Positions 11,248 to 17,398 of a stretch of DNA of 37,074 bases are shown here, one piece after another (within the stretch, counting starts at the first letter, position 1; every line of letters begins with the position of its first letter). The stretch lies in the NCBI GenBank assembly GCA_030018495.1, contig JASEFS010000034.1:1-37074 (forward strand), written 5' to 3'. Below the pieces are notes generated by a model. That model was not told the origin of the DNA and made no database searches. It saw nothing but the letters and a program-made list of their open reading frames with translations. The DNA comes from Deltaproteobacteria bacterium (GTDB taxonomy: Bacteria; Desulfobacterota; Desulfobaccia; Desulfobaccales; 0-14-0-80-60-11). The translations under genes and the position numbers were made by a program.

Positions 11248-11335
11248 AAAAAAAAGACTTCTGCCCGGAGGGGACAGAAGTCATCAGCATCACGCTTAAG
11301 AGGCGGAGCGCTTAAGGCGGACCTCATCGCCTTAT
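11248..11335 (-). promoter_or_regulatory. Fluoride riboswitch B controlling hppA
   Basis: Minus-strand RNA: GGCGAUGAGGUCCGCC (closing stem GGCG/CGCC), a CGCU/AGCG hairpin and CUGAUGACUUCUG. GAGGUC pairs with GACUUC (one G-U) for the pseudoknot. The terminator uses the same 3' strand (11275-11282 with 11256-11263) and is followed by eight U. Fluoride binding should hold the aptamer and block the terminator, turning hppA on. Spacing to the hppA start is about 100 bases. Confidence 0.92.
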
Positions 11336-11339
11336 TATT

Positions 11340-11370
11340 TTTATATTGGACCTTTTTAAACGCATGTCAA
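11340..11370 (-). promoter_or_regulatory. Promoter of riboswitch B / hppA
   Basis: A consensus TTGACA (11365-11370, minus strand) is followed 18-19 bases later by ATATAA/TATAAA (about 11340-11346). The first aptamer bases follow directly, as expected for a 5' leader. Confidence 0.6.
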
Positions 11371-11467
11371 GCAGGATTAATTTTTTCTCCGATGCCAACC
11401 CCGGCCTTAGGCCATGGATAGGTGAAAAAATCCTTGCATTCGGAAATCCATCGATTTACTCTAATAA

Positions 11468-11560
11468 ACAGGCGATGGAGTCCGCCTGGGGGATATCCTC
11501 CCTAACCGCGCAAAGCTAATGGCTCCTGGTCACTTACGGGCGATCAGGGGCCTTTTGTTA
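11468..11560 (+). promoter_or_regulatory. Fluoride riboswitch C controlling the antiporter-DAC-mutS operon
   Basis: Plus-strand RNA: GGCGAUGGAGUCCGCC from 11471, then an extra 5-bp hairpin (GGGGG/CCUCC, loop AUAU), a short GC-rich loop, and AGCUAAUGGCUCC. GGAGUC pairs with GGCUCC (one U-G) in the pseudoknot. The terminator stem GGCUCCUGGUC (11521-11531) with 11542-11552 is followed by UUUUGUU and overlaps the aptamer 3' strand, so fluoride should allow read-through. This element decides the start of the next gene: an in-frame ATG at 11519 lies inside the aptamer and cannot be the usual start. Confidence 0.9.
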
Positions 11561-11599
11561 TTTCAGGCTTGCCCCATGGTCGCTTATGAGGAGAACAGC

Positions 11600-12805
11600 A
11601 TGGAGCAAGTGTGGTACACCGCGGCGGCCTGGGTGGGAGTAGCCTTCCTCGCCAGCCTCATTTCCATTCGCCTGGGCATCTCCGTAGCCTTGATAGAAAT
11701 TTTCCTGGGAGCGGTCGCCGGCAACTTCGACGCATATTTCGCCTCCGCCATTTTCCAGTCCAATTCCTGGATCAATTTTCTGGCCGGCTTCGGTTCGATA
11801 ATTTTGACCTTCCTGGCCGGGGCCGAAATCGAGCCGGAAACCTTCCGTAAGCAGTTGATCCCCAGCCTAACCATCGGCACGGTTGCCTTTTTGAGCCCTT
11901 TCCTGGGATGTATGGCATACGCCCATTATGTCAGCGGCTGGAGTATCCAGGCCGCCCAGATTGCTGGGATCGCCCTGTCCACCACCTCCATGGCAGTGGT
12001 CTATGCGGTGATGGTTGAAACCCGTCTGAACGAAACCGAGACGGGAAAGCTAATCCTGGCGGCTTGCTTCGTTAATGACCTGGGTACGGTGCTGGCCTTG
12101 GGCCTGATTTTTGCCAATTACGACATCTGGCTGGCGATTTTTGCCGTGATCACCATAATTACCTTGATCTTGCTTCCGGATATCAGCCACATGGTTTTCG
12201 CCCAGTGGGGCGGCCGGGTCAGCGAACCTGAGATCAAATTCATCTTCTTTGTCCTCCTGGCCTTGGGCGGCCTGGCCGTCTCGGCCCGCAGCGAGGCGGT
12301 GCTGCCGGCCTATCTTATCGGAATCGTGGTAGCGGGCCTGTTCGCGCAGAACAAGGTCATCATGTTACGAATGCGGTCTACCGTTTTCGCCTTGTTGACC
12401 CCCTTCTTCTTCATTAAGGCTGGCACCCTGGTGTCCGTCTCCGCCCTGATTGTCGGAGTCGGGGCGCTGTTCGCCCAGTTTGGGATGAAAATGGTTACCA
12501 AAGTCTTCGCCGTGTGGCCCACCTGCCGGATATTCAGAATGTCAAGCCGGATAACCAACTACACCACCTGCATGATGTCCACCGGCCTCACTTTCGGCAG
12601 CATCTCCGCCTTGTATGGCTTGAATTATGGGTATATTACGCAGGCCCAATATTCCATTTTGGTCGCGGCGGTGATCGGCTCCGCGGTGATTCCTACCATC
12701 ATCGGCCAGCTCTTCTTTCAGCCCCGTGAAACTGATCTGAAACGGGATTCTGAGTTTTCATATAGCGGCACCGCCGAAAACTTTTTGCACACGCCGGAAG
12801 AATGA
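11600..12805 (+). CDS. CPA-type cation/proton antiporter under fluoride riboswitch control
   Basis: A 401-residue membrane protein with roughly a dozen hydrophobic segments, of the monovalent cation:proton antiporter type (Kef/NapA-like core, no C-terminal RCK/TrkA domain). The FLAGAEIEP helix (about 71-79) and a discontinuous-helix ion site at N159-D160 (CFVNDLGTV) are visible. Asn-Asp rather than Asp-Asp is generally seen in electroneutral exchangers. The start at 11600 has GAGGAG six bases upstream and lies just past riboswitch C. It is the first gene of a likely three-gene operon (38-base gap to the next). Expected role: Na+ or K+/H+ exchange at the inner membrane during fluoride stress. 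A fluoride substrate is possible but unproven; it is not a Fluc or CLC-F protein. Confidence 0.87.
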   Translation: MEQVWYTAAAWVGVAFLASLISIRLGISVALIEIFLGAVAGNFDAYFASAIFQSNSWINFLAGFGSIILTFLAGAEIEPETFRKQLIPSLTIGTVAFLSPFLGCMAYAHYVSGWSIQAAQIAGIALSTTSMAVVYAVMVETRLNETETGKLILAACFVNDLGTVLALGLIFANYDIWLAIFAVITIITLILLPDISHMVFAQWGGRVSEPEIKFIFFVLLALGGLAVSARSEAVLPAYLIGIVVAGLFAQNKVIMLRMRSTVFALLTPFFFIKAGTLVSVSALIVGVGALFAQFGMKMVTKVFAVWPTCRIFRMSSRITNYTTCMMSTGLTFGSISALYGLNYGYITQAQYSILVAAVIGSAVIPTIIGQLFFQPRETDLKRDSEFSYSGTAENFLHTPEE

Positions 12806-12843
12806 CGGCCGGGTACAATAACTGGCTTGCGAAGGTTTGACTG

Positions 12844-13359
12844 ATGTTGGTTGCCCACCTTTTGGACAAGATCTGCTCCCTCAAAGAAAGCGCCAACCGC
12901 CCGGTCCTGGAAAGCGTCCTGACTCTGGCCCTGGAAATCGCTCATGAGGGAAGAGGGGGAAGGAAGGTCGGCACCATCTTCATGGTGTTTGATTCCGCAG
13001 AAGTGCTGAAACGTTCCAAATGCCTGATTTACGATCCCTTGCTGGGGCATCCCGAGCCCTTGAAGAGCATCGATCATGCCGATATGCGGGAGACCGTCAA
13101 GGAACTGGCCCGGCTGGACGGGGCCTTTGTGGTGTCTGAGGAAGGCATGGTGCTTTCAGCCTGCCGCTATCTCAATGCCTCGGCCGAAGGCATCAACCTG
13201 CTGATGGGATTGGGCTCCCGCCATATGGCCGCCGCCTCCATGACCAGAGAGACGCAGGCCCTGGGCGTGGTGGTCTCGGAAAGCTCGGTGGTCAGGGTTT
13301 TTGCCAAGGGGGAACTTATAGAAGAGCTTGTCCCGGAAGTATTGGTGCGTAGCCGGTAA
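12844..13359 (+). CDS. DisA_N/DAC-domain protein (possible diadenylate cyclase)
   Basis: A 171-residue stand-alone DAC domain, the fold that condenses two ATP to c-di-AMP. The nucleotide motif DGA is at 92-94 (LDGAFVVSEEG) and the second motif reads R126-H127-M128 within GLGSRHMAAASMT, where the family norm is Arg-His-Arg. The third arginine is therefore missing and activity is uncertain. There are no membrane helices and no DisA DNA-binding part, so it is soluble, closer in architecture to short DAC proteins. The start at 12844 has GAAGG eight bases upstream. It lies between an ion antiporter and a MutS-like gene behind a fluoride riboswitch. c-di-AMP is known to control K+/Na+ transport in several bacteria, so local control of the antiporter is an attractive inference. 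Confidence 0.82.
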   Translation: MLVAHLLDKICSLKESANRPVLESVLTLALEIAHEGRGGRKVGTIFMVFDSAEVLKRSKCLIYDPLLGHPEPLKSIDHADMRETVKELARLDGAFVVSEEGMVLSACRYLNASAEGINLLMGLGSRHMAAASMTRETQALGVVVSESSVVRVFAKGELIEELVPEVLVRSR

Positions 13360-13416
13360 GAAAGCTGTAAACGGAAGGAAAAATAGACATGGGAGCCAAG
13401 AATCTGACTATTTTCA

Positions 13417-14478
13417 ATGCTCAAAAAAGAACTGAGCGATGATTATTTTGCCACCATCCAAGAGCAGCTGGGTGAATTGAAATTCCCTAACGGAGTTTTT
13501 ATAAGTGCTGAATTGGGTAAGGGCAATAAAGGCATTAATTACGTTCTTCATAAACTTCAAGACAAACAGAAGGGTTGGCTGGAACGAATTTTTGGTAAAA
13601 AAACCAGCTATACCTTCCGAATCCCGCCTCGCGATGAAATTGGCGCCAGGGCCTTGGGCGAATTAAGAGCCAGGGGGATTAATCTGGTAGCCAATGCCCT
13701 CGCCCAGTCAGTTGACCACATTCTCAGTTTTTTCAACTCATTGAAGACCGAAATGGCTTTTTATGTCGGGTGCTTGAATTTGCACGATCATCTTGCGGAC
13801 AAAGGAGAGCCTTTATGCTTTCCCTTGCCTTTGGCCTCCAGCGAACGTAAGGAACGTTTTAAGGGATTGTACGATGTCTGCCTATCTCTGAGCCTGGGAC
13901 AAAGGGTCGTGGGCAATGAATTGAATGCTGACGATAAAGAACTTGTAGTAATCACCGGCGCCAACCAGGGGGGTAAATCAACTTTTTTACGCAGCCTGGG
14001 ACTGGCCCAATTAATGATGCAATGCGGTATGTTTGCCCCTGCGGAGTCTTTCTCCGCCAATATCTGCGACGGCCTGTTCACGCATTACAAACGGGAAGAA
14101 GACGTTACCATGAGCAGCGGCAAGCTGGATGAAGAACTCAGTAGATTTAGCGATATCGTAGTTAATATAAAGGAAAATTCCCTGTTATTGCTTAATGAAT
14201 CGTTTGCCGCGACCAATGAAAGGGAAGGTTCGGAAATCGCCCGGCAGATAATTTCTGCTTTATTGGAAAAGCGTGTAAAGATTTTTTTTGTTACCCACCT
14301 TTATGAATTCGCCCATGATTTTTATGACCAGAAAATGGAAAACGCCATTTTCCTGCGGGCGGAACGCCAAGATGACGGAGTGCGGACCTTCAAAATAGTC
14401 GAAGGCGCACCTTTGGAAACCAGCTACGGCAAAGATTTGTATAAAAGCATATTCAAAATAAGCGGGATGGCTTGCTAA
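13417..14478 (+). CDS. Short MutS-family ATPase, probably shortened at its 5' end
   Basis: A 353-residue protein whose C-terminal half is a MutS ATPase: Walker A GANQGGKS (181-188), the STFLRSLGLAQ helix, a Walker B-like LLLLNES (256-262, Asn in place of the usual Asp) followed by FAATNEREG, and VTHLYEFA. The first 170 residues are helical core without the mismatch-binding domain. The ATG at 13417 has no ribosome site. A good one (GGAAGG) precedes an ATG at 13389 that is in another frame and stops soon. In-frame sequence upstream of 13417 reads LFS before a TGA, and homologues as I remember them extend well beyond this point, so a 5' deletion or a frameshift is likely. Base composition is clearly AT-richer than its neighbours. 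It ends the fluoride-riboswitch operon. Confidence 0.83.
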   Translation: MLKKELSDDYFATIQEQLGELKFPNGVFISAELGKGNKGINYVLHKLQDKQKGWLERIFGKKTSYTFRIPPRDEIGARALGELRARGINLVANALAQSVDHILSFFNSLKTEMAFYVGCLNLHDHLADKGEPLCFPLPLASSERKERFKGLYDVCLSLSLGQRVVGNELNADDKELVVITGANQGGKSTFLRSLGLAQLMMQCGMFAPAESFSANICDGLFTHYKREEDVTMSSGKLDEELSRFSDIVVNIKENSLLLLNESFAATNEREGSEIARQIISALLEKRVKIFFVTHLYEFAHDFYDQKMENAIFLRAERQDDGVRTFKIVEGAPLETSYGKDLYKSIFKISGMAC

Positions 14479-14749
14479 CGTTGATGTTCCCGCGACGACG
14501 GCCATATCTGCGCGTTTAGGCCCCGGGCTACTTATCCTGCCCGCAGTGCTCGTTAATCATCATTGCCTGGCAATGCAGTCAACCGGAGGGGCCTTTTGCA
14601 TTGCTGAGCGGGAGAGCGGGCAGACACCCCGAGAGACTCCGGGTCCTCAGAAGAAAGCCCGGTGCAGTTCAAAAAGTGTTCCCTTGGCGGGCCTTACCGG
14701 AACTCCCGGCGGTTTCAGGTTAACGGGAATTTTGTTATAAATACACATC

Positions 14750-14962
14750 ATGTTCAAGGAACGGGTACGCGGCTGGTGGCGTCGTCTGCTTAATAATTTG
14801 CCCTGGCGCCAACCGCGGCTGCCCGTTTGGGGAGAGGGCTCTCCCAAAGTCCTGGGCGTCTGCCGGCGATGCGGCGCCATGGTGATGGAAGGCTGGCACG
14901 CCGAAGCAGAGGATGGCTGCCTGTGCCGGCGGTGCGCCCACAGCTTGGCGGATAAGGAATGA
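14750..14962 (+). CDS. Small zinc-ribbon protein
   Basis: A possible 70-residue protein with a basic, Trp-rich N-terminus and two knuckles, CRRC (38-41) and CRRC (59-62), the spacing of a small zinc ribbon. No Shine-Dalgarno is present. A TATAAAT sequence lies just upstream, so the message could be leaderless or the start could differ. The region between the mutS-like stop and this gene (271 bases) holds only nested hairpins around 14561-14604 without a U tail. No family recognised; paired Cys motifs are the main evidence that it is coding. Confidence 0.5.
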   Translation: MFKERVRGWWRRLLNNLPWRQPRLPVWGEGSPKVLGVCRRCGAMVMEGWHAEAEDGCLCRRCAHSLADKE

Positions 14963-15043
14963 CAACCAGGCGAACCCTCCCGCTGCCCTGGAGATTTAGG
15001 AAAGCGGGCACTGAGGCCCGCCCCACCGGGTTTTTTCCCGATC

Positions 15044-16033
15044 TCAAGTGATCTTGAGAAAATCCTTCATTTCCCCCAGACCCCGCTTCCTGGCCTCCAG
15101 GTAAACTTCAAACCCCAGGCTTAAGTCCTGGATTATCAGGCCGGTGGAGTCGAAGACGGTGATCTCTTCGGCGCTCTGCCGCCCCGGCTTTCTGCCCGCC
15201 ACCACCTCCCCCAAAGAGCCGTAAACCTGCTCGGGAGTGATGTCGCCCCGGCTCAGCGGCACGTTGATTTCCCCGGAATGGGAGGCCTGGGCCCAGTCGT
15301 CCACGACAATTTTGGCGGCCTTGAGAATATCCGGGTCAAGCTCCTGTTTGCCCGCGGCGTCCGCGCCGATGGCGTTGATGTGAGTTCCCGGCTTCACCCA
15401 GCGCCGCTCCACCAGGGGGATTCTGCTGGGCGTGGCGGTGACCAGGATGTCCGAAGCCAGCGCGGTTTCCTGGGGAGTCGGTTCCAGGCGGGTTTTGACG
15501 CCGTACGCGGCTTGTACTTCCTCCTTCAGGGTCAAGGCCTGCTTGTGGGCGCAATCACAGATGATTACTTCTTCTATGGGCCGGACTTTCAGGACCGCGG
15601 CAATCTGGGTGCGGGCCTGCTGACCGGCGCCGATAACCCCCAAACGCCGCGCATCGGGGCGGGAAAGAACTTCCGCGGCCACCCCGCCGGCCGCGCCGGT
15701 GCGGAAATTGGTGATGTGGGTGCCGTCCATATCCGCCCATTCCAGCCCTGTTTCGGGGTCGTTTAGAATAATTTTGGCCATCACGGTGAGGAGACCGCGT
15801 TTGGGGTTTTCCGGGTGCACGTTGACCCACTTTAAGCCGCACACGTGACCGCGTTTTAAAAAAATCTCGCCGTACATGGCGCGAAAGTCACCGGCAGCCA
15901 GATTCAGGTAAGCTTTGGGGGGCATGTTCACCCGGCCTTCCCCGTAAGCGGTAAAGGCCTCCCAGGCCGCAGCCAGGGCCAGGTCCATGGTGAGAATCTG
16001 CATCACTTCACTGCTGGTCAGAATGAGACTCAT
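15044..16033 (-). CDS. Ornithine cyclodeaminase / mu-crystallin family protein
   Basis: A 329-residue NAD(P)-dependent enzyme of the OCD/mu-crystallin family, which includes ornithine cyclodeaminase, archaeal-type alanine dehydrogenase and pyrroline-2-carboxylate reductase. Features: Lys68 in GLKWVNVHPENP, RTGAAGG at 111-117, and the Rossmann loop GVIGAGQQA (about 132-140), followed by DDWAQASHSGEIN near the substrate-side loop. The start at 16033 is preferred over an ATG at 16045 because that upstream ATG is part of a GGGAGG site. Length is normal. No neighbouring ornithine or alanine pathway gene narrows the substrate, so I leave it open. Confidence 0.85.
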   Translation of the reverse strand: MSLILTSSEVMQILTMDLALAAAWEAFTAYGEGRVNMPPKAYLNLAAGDFRAMYGEIFLKRGHVCGLKWVNVHPENPKRGLLTVMAKIILNDPETGLEWADMDGTHITNFRTGAAGGVAAEVLSRPDARRLGVIGAGQQARTQIAAVLKVRPIEEVIICDCAHKQALTLKEEVQAAYGVKTRLEPTPQETALASDILVTATPSRIPLVERRWVKPGTHINAIGADAAGKQELDPDILKAAKIVVDDWAQASHSGEINVPLSRGDITPEQVYGSLGEVVAGRKPGRQSAEEITVFDSTGLIIQDLSLGFEVYLEARKRGLGEMKDFLKIT

Positions 16034-16045
16034 CGGGCCTCCCAT

Positions 16046-16224
16046 CAGTAGTCAGTGGCCAGTGGCCAGTGAACAGTAGCTAGGTTGCCAAACAATATTT
16101 TCCCTGCGACTGCAGTCTCAGACATGGTTAATGCTTGTTAGGTCATTAAAGATCTTTAGGTAGTTCATAGACTTCGGCCCGACTACTGACTGCTGATTAC
16201 TGACCACTAACCACTGCCCCCTGG
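16046..16224. repeat. Intergenic cluster of short AGTGGCC/ACTGACC-type repeats in inverted orientation
   Basis: The left end (about 16045-16080) is built from units like CAGTAGT, CAGTGGCC, CAGTGGCC and CAGTGAAC. The right end (about 16180-16224) carries the opposite-strand form, such as GACTACTGACTGCTGATTAC followed by TGACCACTAACCACTG. The two arms could pair imperfectly across about 100 bases of AT-richer DNA. This looks like a decayed intergenic repeat, not a terminator. Confidence 0.6.
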
Positions 16225-16232
16225 CACCTGCC

Positions 16233-16748
16233 CTACCGCGCCTGGGCCATGAGAAAAGACAGCAGGCGGGCGGCAGCAGGTTTTTCCAGATGGATTACCA
16301 GGTCCGCTTCCCGGCAAGGGATCTGACGTACCTTGAAGTTTCCTGTAACCTTCATTTCGCAGACCTCTTTTCCCGCCGGCCGGGCCTTTAACTGCGAGAC
16401 CTCGGCAAAAATAAACAGTTTGGCCTGCGGCAGGTGAACAGCGCTAAGGGTGAGCTGCTCGGTTAATTCCGAGGGCGGAGAGGCTGACAAGGGAAGGTCC
16501 AACTGCTGGGCTGCCGCAAATTTTTCGGCCTGGGAGATAAATTTTTCCCTTGGAGAGAGACCGACTTCGATGCTGATCCCAGCTTCAAAGGTCTCTTCCG
16601 GGATTGCTGTGACGTCAAGGTTTGCCACCCTCAGGATGAAGGTGGTGCCATGGTGGCAGTCCCATTGCAACGGGGTGGTCTCGAAGGTCTGAAGTACATA
16701 CCCTGCCGATGGAAATGCGGCTTTAAGCTTCAGGCAGTCCAAGAACAT
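16233..16748 (-). CDS. Hypothetical protein, mixed alpha/beta, unknown function
   Basis: A 171-residue soluble protein that I do not recognise. No signal peptide or membrane segment is present. Strand-rich sequence in the first 100 residues (for example TTFILRVANLDVTAI and the following strand) suggests a beta-sandwich-like N-terminal part, and the end (about 150-171) is a basic/hydrophobic helix. Two Cys residues (5 and 31) precede a His-His pair, and two more occur at about 129 and 145, without clear metal spacing. The start at 16748 has a weak purine-rich site (GGGGGAAAG). It is divergent from the IscU gene with a 105-base gap holding both promoters. Confidence 0.6.
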   Translation of the reverse strand: MFLDCLKLKAAFPSAGYVLQTFETTPLQWDCHHGTTFILRVANLDVTAIPEETFEAGISIEVGLSPREKFISQAEKFAAAQQLDLPLSASPPSELTEQLTLSAVHLPQAKLFIFAEVSQLKARPAGKEVCEMKVTGNFKVRQIPCREADLVIHLEKPAAARLLSFLMAQAR

Positions 16749-16853
16749 AAGGTTCTTTCCCCCGGAATAAACAATTCTTTCTGAGGATGCTAGTTGACCG
16801 CGAAATTTCCGAGAATTATAATAGTCTTACTCATTTTTGTGAAGGGAGAAGCC

Positions 16854-17375
16854 ATGTATTCCCAAACCGTCATGGATCATTTCAAAAATCCCCGCAATGT
16901 CGGCGAAATTCATGATGCCGACGGGGTCGGCGAAGTAGGCAATCCCGTGTGCGGGGATATGATGAATATCTATATCAAGGTGAAGGACAACCGCATCGAT
17001 GACATCAAGTTCAAGACCTTTGGGTGCGGCTCGGCCATTGCAGTGTCCAGTATGATTACGGAAATGGCCAAAGGCAAGACCCTGGAAGAAGCCATGAAGA
17101 TCACCAACAAGGACGTAGCCGAGGCTCTGGACGGTCTTCCCAAGAACAAGCTGCATTGCTCCAATCTGGGGGCCGACGCCCTGCACGCGGCCATCAAGAA
17201 TTACCTGGACCGCAAGGCCGGCAAGGTGGTTGACCTGGAAAAAGCCCGGGAAGAGCACGTCAAAGCCCCTGGCGGCGAAGGCTGCTACTGCCCCTACTGC
17301 CAAAAGGAGGTAGCCGAAGAGGCCCCCTTCTGTCTGTTTTGCGGCACGGAAATTCCCCACGAACACGACCACTAA
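16854..17375 (+). CDS. iscU: IscU/NifU-type Fe-S scaffold with C-terminal zinc ribbon
   Basis: A 173-residue scaffold for Fe-S cluster assembly. The IscU_N domain (1 to about 125) has the three cluster cysteines: Cys33 in NPVCGD with the conserved Asp35, Cys58 in FGCGSA and Cys102 in LHCSNLGADAL. Unlike ordinary IscU (about 125-130 residues), a linker then leads to a zinc-ribbon-like tail with CPYC (146-149) and CLFC (160-163), plus Cys144 and a His-rich end. The LPPVK chaperone motif of classical IscU is replaced by LPKNK. The start is set at 16854 by a GAAGGGAG site; an in-frame upstream ATG at 16794 lacks support. It is followed after 23 bases by the NifS-like gene, so the two form an operon. 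Confidence 0.92.
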   Translation: MYSQTVMDHFKNPRNVGEIHDADGVGEVGNPVCGDMMNIYIKVKDNRIDDIKFKTFGCGSAIAVSSMITEMAKGKTLEEAMKITNKDVAEALDGLPKNKLHCSNLGADALHAAIKNYLDRKAGKVVDLEKAREEHVKAPGGEGCYCPYCQKEVAEEAPFCLFCGTEIPHEHDH

Positions 17376-17398
17376 AGCGCTGATTAGAGGAAGCTGTC

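Noticed and set aside
10997-11293. 98-codon minus-strand frame as a separate gene upstream of hppA
   Set aside because: From residue 50 it is the true N-terminus of hppA and the first 49 codons read through riboswitch B; it is not an independent gene.
11519-11599. Antiporter start at the ATG 11519
   Set aside because: That ATG lies in the riboswitch aptamer and the 27 extra residues would translate the terminator; the start at 11600 has a good ribosome site.
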